A stretch of 64,000 nt of DNA, taken from positions 1,178,001 through 1,242,000 of the forward strand of contig JAGPXD010000005.1 of the NCBI GenBank assembly GCA_020746995.1, read 5' to 3'. Positions 57,001 through 64,000 of this stretch are shown one piece after another. A model generated the notes under the pieces. It saw only the letters and a program-made list of their open reading frames with translations. It was not told the origin of the DNA and made no database searches. How positions within the stretch are numbered: the first letter of the stretch is position 1; the number at the start of each line of letters is the position of its first letter. This stretch comes from Plectosphaerella cucumerina (taxonomy: Eukaryota > Ascomycota > Sordariomycetes > Glomerellales > Plectosphaerellaceae). The position numbers and the translations under genes are program-made.

Positions 57001-58247
57001 TCATGCTCGCCTCATACATCGCCACCCTGGTCTTCAAGGCCCTTTCGTCCATGTTCAGGGGCGCCCACGACATCCAGTACTGGCTCGGCGAGATCGGCGG
57101 GCGCGTTTGCCGTGCCCTGTCGGTTGAGCAGTTGGAGAGGATCTCGGCTGACGGCGTCATCTCCTCGCCTTCGTCCACCAAGAGGTTCAAGATCACGGAG
57201 AAGAAGAGGGGTGAGACAGAGGTCCTGCTTGAGCAGTTCCGCGCCACCATTGTGTGGACGACGCCCCTGCGTATGCCCGTCGCGCAGCCGTACCGCAAGA
57301 GCGGCACGCGCGTCATCAAGACGTCGCTGCAGGACCTGTCCCTCACTGTCCCGGAGCGCTCCGACCCCGTCAACCGCAAGAAGCAGTTGCAGGCGTTCCC
57401 GCCCAACTTCATCCACTCGCTCGACGCCACACACATGCTGCTCTCGGCTCTTGAGTGCCGCGACCTCGGCCTTGAGTTCGCCGCCGTCCACGACTCTTTC
57501 TGGACGCACGCCTCGGATATTGACAGCATGAACCGCGTCCTTCGCGACGCCTTCGTCCGCATCCACGAGGAGGACGTCATCGGCCGCCTGCTCGCCGAGT
57601 TTGAGGCCCGCTACAAGGGCTCCATCTACCTGGCGAAGATCAACCAGAACACCGAGGTTGAGGCCCGCATCATGGCCTGGCGCAAGGAGAACAAGCTGTC
57701 GACCAAGGATGAGCTGATGCTGGAGCACCAGCGCCAGAGCCTCCTGCGGTCAACGGACCCCGCCGAGGTCGAGGAGGGCCGCAAGATGGTCACCCCCGCC
57801 AGCATATTCGAGGAGATGGCGGCGACCGAGGCCCTCGCCGAGCCCGAGGACATGGAGAACATGCGTCTGGGCCAGATTCCCGAGGGCGCCAACTCGCTCG
57901 AGACGCTCCGCGCTGAGGCGGCTGCTCGCCAGGCCGCGGCCGAGTTTGCGGGTGATGTCACGGGCGAGGAGGACTCGTTCGAGGAGCGCGAGGCCCCCGA
58001 GGAGCAGCAGCACGCCCAGGCCGAGGCCGACGCCGAGACTGAAGACGGCTCCGGCACCGGCTTCACGGCCGACGAGTCGAAGCGATCCTACTTTGACACG
58101 GTGCTGAAGCCCTCCACTAAGAAAGCAAAGGCGCCGGCGGCGCCCAAGACCATCGAGGTCTGGCTGCCCCTGACTTTCCCTGCGATCCCGGAAAAGGGCG
58201 ATTTCGACGTGCGACGACTCCTCAAGAGCGAGTACTTCTTCTCGTGA
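54006..58247 (+). CDS. RPO41: Mitochondrial RNA polymerase RPO41 (T7-like single subunit)
   Basis: A single 1413-codon frame without introns. After an Arg-rich mitochondrial presequence (MLARQGRRNLCVHHAA) and a long N-terminal region, the T7-type polymerase core starts near residue 740. Motif A is VHQDGTCNGLQHYAALGGD with catalytic Asp891; motif B is KQTVMTNVYGVT with Lys960 and Tyr968 (T7 Lys631/Tyr639 equivalents by spacing); motif C is AAVHDSFWTHASD with Asp1163. FPPNFIHSLDATH is also conserved. A long acidic, Ala/Glu-rich insertion (about 1225-1380) separates the core from the terminal WLPLTFPAIPEKGDFDVRRL...YFFS. It transcribes mitochondrial DNA with help of an Mtf1-like factor. Length compares well with other fungal enzymes. 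Confidence 0.97.
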   Translation: MLARQGRRNLCVHHAAVLRPLRPIATSIPSSRLLTTTITRPLVTNTHIRSWKRRRSFGAPSTVGHVRGFATAMDDAPHLDGSYGNMKGSGMPAYPSLAGRPRIHELRKFDPSSPLIVEDPEDPIPRARTNNKGIPGDVEEMMAIFDACLRVSNLDRAALVLKRLGTVDEIPREELMALGNHYLRASLERLRSHPDKSQAEDLHKWYELFVRSRGLPQSAETIACMLKASLLSEHHPDRLDRLVSRYMSMAPGEAGLRVLSMAEILSDQDLAVITGICPTYNLAPEEPATDEDVAAETPADLKVTQQHVATVAETPEVLATPQKGFGLKTLKQTLTLFDKMPQDFDISTLSHEQQREIQGRLERDCIDAAVERWREENESLKKMGLNTSISAASLNARLYDWQLALEARLTEEMRKIEISEEKPKKSVEDYDRCTYGPFLKLSTPSRLAAVTILATLSSSAIAGADRGIALSSGISQLAKLAEEDIRSQSIVKSKLKSKTKSKRKVVQVSKSGKKEAVAADGKPVETLAKDVPRPDTPWPVSVKAKVGAALLSALIDTAKIKVIKEHPETKTLISQYQPAFSHASQLRRGKKIGMVLLNKELVSIMRREPQGDFLAKHLPMVVPPDPWSGFDKGAFLESTAHLVRVKNGDKDQRIYTEAAIARGDMDQIFKGLDVLGKTGWRVNTPVFDVMLEAWNSGVALANIPPLHPDIPVPPEPDASEDPSERRNWIRAVKSAENERSGLHSVRCFMNFQLEIARAFRNQTFYFPHNIDFRGRAYPLPTYLNHMGADHVRGILRFAKGKELGESGLKWLKVQLANVYGFDKASLKERESFAMDNLVNIFDSANNPLDGNRWWLKAESPWQCLAACYELKAALELPDPTKFVSHLPVHQDGTCNGLQHYAALGGDTWGAKQVNLEPGDRPADVYSAVANIVKDYITEDVAAGNVFAKAVDGKITRKVVKQTVMTNVYGVTFQGAKKQVCKQLDALYPDLPKTSGYDNIMLASYIATLVFKALSSMFRGAHDIQYWLGEIGGRVCRALSVEQLERISADGVISSPSSTKRFKITEKKRGETEVLLEQFRATIVWTTPLRMPVAQPYRKSGTRVIKTSLQDLSLTVPERSDPVNRKKQLQAFPPNFIHSLDATHMLLSALECRDLGLEFAAVHDSFWTHASDIDSMNRVLRDAFVRIHEEDVIGRLLAEFEARYKGSIYLAKINQNTEVEARIMAWRKENKLSTKDELMLEHQRQSLLRSTDPAEVEEGRKMVTPASIFEEMAATEALAEPEDMENMRLGQIPEGANSLETLRAEAAARQAAAEFAGDVTGEEDSFEEREAPEEQQHAQAEADAETEDGSGTGFTADESKRSYFDTVLKPSTKKAKAPAAPKTIEVWLPLTFPAIPEKGDFDVRRLLKSEYFFS

Positions 58248-58731
58248 AGAGGAAACGCAACGCCGACTAGAGAACGAATACTTGGCCTGTGGAAGCAAGG
58301 GAAAGGAAAAGATACAGCTGAGAAGGAGGAAGCCGCCGTGGTTACGGCCAGACATGGGGCCGCGCGAGGCGTTGTATAACTTGCATGGGAGCATTTCGGC
58401 GTTTATGTGTTTTTTTCCGGGGCGGTCGGTCGGTTTCCCGGCGGCGTGGGGGGGAGCATTTACTTTTTGCGACATCACCTCATTTTACACTTGTACATTT
58501 TGTATACTGGATGGGCATGGCGAGCCGAGTGTATCATTAGAAGAAAGAGAAAGAAGAAGAAGAGAAGACATACATTACACATACAAGGCGAGACGGTGAA
58601 GTGTCCAGATTTGACCTGAACATCGACTCGATGAGGGTCGTCAGGTATCACAGACATGTTGGTATGGGCACAATCTAGTTTGAGTCTGCGCATGGACACG
58701 CAGTCTATTGATCTACAACCTGGCCAGCGAT
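58248..58731. other. Convergent 3' region, RPO41 / ARC1-type gene
   Basis: About 480 bp between opposing stops. It includes a GAAGA-rich stretch (58540-58570). Presumed 3' UTRs; no further gene. Confidence 0.5.
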
Positions 58732-59958
58732 TTACCGGACAGTGGCGCCCTTGAGAGAGGCAACGGTGCAGACACCGCCAGCCTCGGTGACCAGCCTGCC
58801 AAGATCCTCCTTGCCGACCTCCTTGACAACAGCAGCGTCAAAGGCAACAGTCAGATCATCGGTGGTGGTGAAGCCGGGCTGGAACATCTCCCAGACCTTC
58901 TTCTTAGGGTTGAGGATACCCTCAGGCTCGCCCTTGAAGCCCTCGAAGAAGACACGGTCACCGGCCTTGGAGTCGGCAGGGGGCGTGACGAGCTCGACGG
59001 GACCCTTGTGGTCGTCGGCCTCGCCCTCCTTGAGGCGGGGGGAGGCGGCGAGGACCATGGCGGAGGACTTGATGCCGCGCATCTTGACGGGCTTGAGGTT
59101 GCAGACGACGACGACCTTGCGGCCCTGCATTTCCTCGAGGGGCACGAGGCCGTTGAGGCCGGAGCAGACGGTGCGGCAGTTCTGGCCCTCGAACTCGGTG
59201 ATGTCCTCGCCGGCGGGGTCGCCCATGGCGATGGTGGAGACGTAGAGGGAGTCGGCGTCGGGGTGCTGGATGGCCTTGAGGATGTGGCCGACGCGGAGGT
59301 CGATGAGGCTGGGGGAGGGGGCGGCGACGACGGCGGGGGCCTTGGGCTGCTTGGGGGCCTTTTCCTTCTTCTCCTTCTTGGCCTGCTTGGGGGCGGCGTC
59401 GCCTCCCGTGACGGCGGCCTTGGCCTTGTCCTTGACCTCGGCGGCCTTGGCCTTGGTGCGGTCGACGAGGGAGGCGTCCTCGCCGGCGGCGGGGGCAGCA
59501 CCACCGGCAGCGGCGGCCGCGGCAGCAGCCTTCTCTTTCTTGAGGCGCTCCTTCTCGGCCTTGGCGTCAACGGGGGGCTTGACGTAGCGGACGTCGTCGA
59601 GGTCGACCGAGACCTTCTCGGCGGCGGGGACGGCGAGCTCAAAGGCGTCGGAGTTCTGGACAAAGTCGAGGTGGCGGACGATGTGGGGGTATCCCTTCTC
59701 GCCGGTGCGCTCGTCGGCGGACCAGGCGGCGACGAGCTGCTTGACGGCGGCGTAGAGGGCCGTGTCGGCGCGCGAGGGCTTGTTGCCGAGCAGAGTGGTG
59801 CGGGTGCTCAGGTGGGAGTTGAGGGTGTCGAGGATGGGGGAGAGCTCGGAGGCGGTGCCGGCCTTTGCGTGCTCCTCGACGCGGGAGGCCGTGGTGAGCC
59901 ACTGCTGGATCTCGGCCTCCTCGGTGGGAGTGTAGGTGCTGGCGGAGATGGTCGACAT
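58732..59958 (-). CDS. ARC1-type tRNA-binding cofactor of aminoacyl-tRNA synthetases
   Basis: One uninterrupted 408-codon frame. Residues about 1-110 resemble the GST-like domain that docks MetRS/GluRS (LYAAVKQLVAAWSADERTGE). A Lys/Ala-rich linker follows (about 130-215) with the KEKKEKAPK run. The C-terminal part is an EMAP II/Arc1 tRNA-binding OB-fold domain beginning LIDLRVGHILKAIQHPDADS, with LYVSTIAMG, CSGLNGLVP, VVVVCNLKPVKMRGIKSSAM and VKEVGKEDLGRLV. In yeast Arc1 presents tRNA to cytosolic MetRS and GluRS, and its release controls mitochondrial import of GluRS. ORF and promoter are simple. Divergent from the LSH gene. Confidence 0.93.
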   Translation of the reverse strand: MSTISASTYTPTEEAEIQQWLTTASRVEEHAKAGTASELSPILDTLNSHLSTRTTLLGNKPSRADTALYAAVKQLVAAWSADERTGEKGYPHIVRHLDFVQNSDAFELAVPAAEKVSVDLDDVRYVKPPVDAKAEKERLKKEKAAAAAAAAGGAAPAAGEDASLVDRTKAKAAEVKDKAKAAVTGGDAAPKQAKKEKKEKAPKQPKAPAVVAAPSPSLIDLRVGHILKAIQHPDADSLYVSTIAMGDPAGEDITEFEGQNCRTVCSGLNGLVPLEEMQGRKVVVVCNLKPVKMRGIKSSAMVLAASPRLKEGEADDHKGPVELVTPPADSKAGDRVFFEGFKGEPEGILNPKKKVWEMFQPGFTTTDDLTVAFDAAVVKEVGKEDLGRLVTEAGGVCTVASLKGATVR

Positions 59959-60682
59959 TCTGACGGCGGCGGAGAGGCTCCGGAACAGGGTCGGGCGGAG
60001 GGCGGCGAACAGTTTGGCGGTTTGGGGGGAGAGGACAGTGGTGGTCTGTCCTTGTGGTGTGGTGTGGTGGTGGATGTGGTGATGGTTGAAGTCCAGTCAC
60101 ACACAAAATTCTGGCTTTGGCGGGGTAACGGCCTGTGGTGGTGGCGGCAGCGGTCAATTGAGTGTGGCACCCCGCTGTGGCTATAACCGGCAGGCGGTGA
60201 GGCGTACTCCCTTTTCTTCCATCGGCCACGCCACGGCGCAGGCAGCAATGGTGGTCCGAGCGTGGAGGTTTAATTGGAACGCGTCCGAGTCCAGTGACCG
60301 CGCTCCTTTTTCGCGTTTTCGCGTTTCAGCACGTCATTGACTCTTTGTACTCGACGTGCCAAAAACGCCCTTGAATCTGAGGAGATTTTGGCCTGCATTG
60401 GAGACAATTGCGGCCATTACAACAAGCTCCTTCCATTGAGGTCTTCCCTGCCTTTTATACCAGGCTGAACCTGGCTGCCTCAGCTTTTTGGATACTACTT
60501 CGAACGCCTCTCGGCCCTTTTTTGCTAGCCCTCTTCCTCCCAGTACTACCCCGGAGCCTTCACCCTTCGCCACCTTTGCACGTCACACCAACGGCATCCT
60601 CTCACATTTACATCTGCTGGGCCAAGCCTCACATCTTCTGCTCTGATTGCGCCCGTCGAAATCGTTGCGGCCCCTTGGCATC
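59959..60682. promoter_or_regulatory. Divergent promoter, ARC1-type gene / LSH
   Basis: About 720 bp without a gene. The LSH side has cell-cycle-box-like elements at 60279-60323. Confidence 0.5.
60279..60323 (+). promoter_or_regulatory. MCB and tandem TTTTCGCG elements upstream of LSH
   Basis: ACGCGT (60279-60284) and two tandem TTTTCGCG (60308-60315, 60316-60323) match MBF/E2F-like S-phase elements. They lie about 360-405 bp before the LSH start codon. Confidence 0.5.
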
Positions 60683-63500
60683 ATGGACAATTCATCCACG
60701 TCCGAGGGCGAGTCGATCATGTCACGCAAAGACGCCGACTTCACTCCAGCATCGAGTCCCCCGCCCGCCGACATGGACTCGGAAACCAAAAAGCTCCTCG
60801 AGGAAGAGGTTCAGGCTCGCCTTGCTAATGAAAAGGCTCAAGAGCGCCGTCGAAAGATGATTGAGACGCGCAAGAAAAACAAGAAGCCCGAGACCAAAGC
60901 CGAGCGTGAGAAGAAAGCTAAAGAGCTGGACGACCTCCTTAAGAAAAGCGCAGCTTTCAGCGATATGCTCACCAAGAAGACTAGTGCTCTGGGCCGAGTC
61001 GGAACATCGCTTGATGGCAAGGCTCTCGGCGAGCATCAGCTAGTCATGGCCAAGCAGCCCAAGTGTCTTGTCGGAGGCACCATGCGCGACTATCAACTGG
61101 AAGGATTGACTTGGATGTACGAGATCTGCCAGCAGGGCATGTCTGGCATCCTTGCCGATGAGATGGGTCTTGGTACGTCGGCGTTTCACCTCACTTCGGT
61201 TGCCTACTAACGATGACCAGGCAAAACCATCCAGGTCATCTCGCTCATTGCACTGCTCCGCGAGGAGGATTTCCTCGGTCCCCATCTGGTCGTGGCACCT
61301 CTCAGCACCCTGTCGAACTGGGTCAATGAGTTCAAGAAGTGGTGCCCCTCCATCCCTGTCTGCCTGTTCCACGGCACAAAAGATGATCGCAAGGAGCTTC
61401 TCAAGGGCATGCGCAAGCACCTTGACAAGAGTGGTCGTCCGACTGAAAAGTTCCCCATCATCTGCACCTCGTATGAGATGGTTCTCCGAGAAGCCACCGA
61501 TCTCCGCAAGTTCAACTGGGGTTTCGTGATCATCGTACGTGCCACTCCCCCACCGTCCATTATTTGCCGTCTAACACAAGTCAGGACGAGGGCCACCGCA
61601 TGAAGAATGTCGAGAACAGTCTCTTCCGAGAGCTGTGCGCCTTCAAGTCGGCCACCAGGATGCTCATCACGGGCACTCCTCTGCAGAACGACCTCCGTGA
61701 GCTTTGGTCCCTGCTGCACTTCCTGCTTCCAGCCATCTTCACCGACTGGAATGCATTCGAGTCTTGGTTCGACTTCTCTGATCTGCAGGATCAGGAGGGT
61801 GCAGAAGAGTTCATTGGCGACAAGTCCAACCATGACCTGATCAAGAAGCTTCACCTCATCCTTCAGCCCCTGCTTCTCCGCCGCGTCAAGGCGGACGTCG
61901 CAGCTTATCTCCCGAAGAAGCGCGAGTACGTTCTCTATGCACCGATGACTCGAGAGCAGACCGACTTGTACAACGCCATCAGCGACAAGAAGACCGACAC
62001 CCGCAATTTCTTGGAGAACAAGGTCGCACAGAAGCTTTCGGCCACCCCTAACGACAGTCCCAGGACGTCTCGGTCAAGCAGCATCGCCTCAAAGGTCAAG
62101 TCTGAACCAAAGGCCTCCCCAGCCATCTCTCTGCCTCTGAGACAGAGCCCTAGGAAGACCCGACAGGAATTGGAGAGCTCAACCCCTGTCAAGAAGAACG
62201 CATTCGCCGTCATGATGGGAAAGAAGGCCGCCGCCGCGCCGCGCGAGACTAGAGGCCGTGCTGCAAAGGGCTCAACCGCCAACTCCTCTGCGCGCACCTC
62301 GGCCGCATCCAGCCCAGCTCCAAAGCGGAAGACGCCGCCCTCGACTGAGACGCCTCCCCCTGCTAAGAGTGCCAAGTCATCGCGACACTCTACACCTGCC
62401 CCTACGTCTCGCAGCAGCCGCAGGACATCCGCCCGGCGCAAGGCTTACACCGAGGCCGGCTCTGACGAAGATGAGCTCTCCGACGATGAGTTCGAGGCAA
62501 AGCTGGCCAAGGAAGCTGCTAGAAAGAGCATCTGGCCTGATGACCCATTCGTCACGGAGGAGGAGCAACAACGCGCGGCAACCCTCGAGCAGGCCAAGGC
62601 CGAGCTGGCGGGCAAGAAGCTCGGAAACGAGCTTATGCAGCTTCGTCTCGTCTCCAACAGCCCACACAACTTCTATAACCCCTGGGGTTACGACAACGGC
62701 GTCGAGGTCGATGAGACCGTCGTCACGTCGAGCGGAAAGATGCTTCTTCTCGATCGTCTTCTGGGCGCTCTGTTCGAGCGTGGCCACAAGGTTCTCGTCT
62801 TCTCTCAATTTCACACCCAGCTCGACATTCTGCACGACTATTGTATCCTGAGGAAGTACAAGCTTTGCCGCATCGACGGCAGCGTCCACCAAGTCGACAG
62901 GCAGGAGCAAATCGACTCCTTCAACAACGACCCGGAGTTCAAGATCTTCCTGCTGTCCACCCGTGCTGGAGGACAAGGCATCAACCTCACGGCTGCCGAC
63001 ACCGTCATCCTCTTTGACTCGGACTGGAACCCGCAGCAGGACCTTCAGGCGCAGGATCGTTGCCATCGCATCGGTCAGACTCGGCCCGTTGTCATCTACC
63101 GCCTCGCTACGAAGGGCACGGTCGAGGAGCAACTCCTCATGAGCGCAGACGCCAAGCGCCGTCTGGAGAAGCTCGTCATCAAAAAGGGCGGCTTCAAGAC
63201 CCTCGGCCAGAAGATGGACAATGACGAGGGACTCGACGAGGAGACACTCAAGTCGCTGCTTCTGGCTGATGGCCAGGTGTACAAGCACTCTGGAGGCGAC
63301 CAGATTCTCAGCGACAAGGATCTTGAAGTCCTTTGCGATCGGTACGAAAACCCTTACCGTCTTGACCAGACCATCACTGACATCCTTCCAGCTCTGATGA
63401 AGCCTACGCCCGCGCGGCCAAGGGCCAAGGCGACACCGAAGCCTTCAAGGTCGTCGAGACCGCCGCGACCGGCATTCTGTCCGCCGCCTCGAAGAAGTAG
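60683..63500 (+). CDS. LSH/IRC5/MUS-30-type SNF2 chromatin remodeller
   Basis: Four exons, 60683-61172, 61221-61534, 61585-63341 and 63392-63500, encode 889 residues. Introns are 48-50 nt; the first has the branch site TACTAAC. Coiled, Lys/Glu-rich N-terminal region, then the SNF2 ATPase lobe with motif I ADEMGLGKTIQ (Lys165), the DEGH box (residues 269-272; LSH-type, not DEAH), GTPLQND, and lobe 2 with LVFSQFHTQLDILHDY and QDRCHRIGQTRPV. The last exon restores VLCDRSDEAYARAAKGQGD...; reading through the intron gives an unrelated tail. A long Ser/Pro/Lys insert (about 420-580) lies between the lobes. LSH/DDM1 relatives support DNA methylation, cohesin loading and genome stability; MUS-30 in Neurospora protects against DNA damage. 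Orthologue call inferred from DEGH and overall layout. Confidence 0.93.
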
Positions 63501-64000
63501 GCTTCGCCAATACCTATCAATTGTACGATACTTTGACGAACACATTGGCTTTTACCACACGGACCCGAAAGAGTCGGGTTACAAAACAAGACTTTTGTAC
63601 TACGCTGCCATCAATGGCATTGTTGAGCTTGGGATGGGATTGCTGGATGGATCATGAACTCGGGTTTTGCTGGATTGTCTGATACCCTGCGACCAAAGGT
63701 CGGGCGCCTGTAGCTTTTCTTTGGCTTTGATAGATTGGCTTGGGCACAATGACAATGGAACAGTGCGATCTGTTCGCCGAATCTCGTGTTGAGACCATAC
63801 AGCGACCTTCCGTGACGGGGGCCCGACAAAGAGCGTTCCCCAGCGGTTTGCGCAACTAGAACAGCGGCGGACACAGCAGCTGGGACAGGTGCTTTTGGCG
63901 AAACATTCAGAGAGCAAGTCGCGATGGCCTCCCGTTGCTATAAGGCGGCGGCAGTTAGCCACCTCGAACAGAAGCCGGATTGGAGCATCAGCATCAGTAT
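63501..64000. other. Right-edge region downstream of LSH
   Basis: About 500 bp after the LSH stop. I see a presumed 3' UTR and no supported coding sequence on either strand; minus-strand frames here look like chance. Confidence 0.4.

Overview
This window is nuclear DNA from a filamentous ascomycete, most likely a Sordariomycete. Genes are split by short (48-134 nt) GT-AG introns with CTAAC/CTGAC-type branch sites, coding regions are GC-rich at third codon positions, and the gene families are typical of moulds: XlnR/Xyr1, CFEM and PTH11-like membrane proteins, Zn2Cys6 regulators, an LSH/MUS-30-type remodeller and ATP25. No rRNA, tRNA, transposon, CRISPR or bacterial-type operon was seen. I cannot name the genus. 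I reconstructed exon boundaries by hand from splice consensus, reading-frame phase and family motifs.

Layout. 0-7 kb: a GILT-family thiol reductase cut by the left edge (-), a hexokinase-family sugar kinase (+) and the (hemi)cellulase regulator XlnR/Xyr1 (-). 7-16.4 kb: about 9.4 kb with no gene I can support, lying upstream of xlnR. 16.4-23.5 kb: a single-pass membrane SH3 protein (-) and the H/ACA snoRNP assembly factor NAF1 (-). 26-32.4 kb: a Zn2Cys6 regulator with an apparent 4-nt exon inside its zinc-cluster codons (+), an unrecognised 0.7-kDa-residue-scale protein gene (about 730 residues) carrying an apparent 1-nt deletion (+), and a degenerate fragment (-). 32.4-39.7 kb: the ER mannosyltransferase ALG9 (-), a TTS1/POM33-family membrane nucleoporin (+) and a PTEN-type phosphatase (+). 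39.9-48.8 kb: a more accessory block with a CFEM-PTH11-type receptor-like protein (-), a BTB-like protein whose 3' end is tandemly duplicated (+), a secreted EthD-like protein (-) and a second PTH11-like seven-helix protein (+). 50.4-63.5 kb: a small hypothetical gene (+), then housekeeping genes: ATP25 (-) head-to-head with mitochondrial RNA polymerase RPO41 (+), the ARC1-type tRNA-binding cofactor (-) and an LSH/IRC5/MUS-30 SNF2 ATPase (+).

Themes. ATP25 and RPO41 share one 1.1-kb divergent promoter containing an E-box next to a perfect palindrome built from two CCAAT boxes, which suggests co-regulation of mitochondrial gene expression. The LSH promoter carries an ACGCGT and two tandem TTTTCGCG elements, as expected of an S-phase gene. 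XlnR and the hexokinase-family kinase are convergent neighbours, both tied to sugar metabolism. I found no clear multi-gene novel system. The most unusual signals are the 4-nt exon, the duplicated BTB 3' end, the frameshifted orphan gene, the very long xlnR upstream region and the palindromic CCAAT element.
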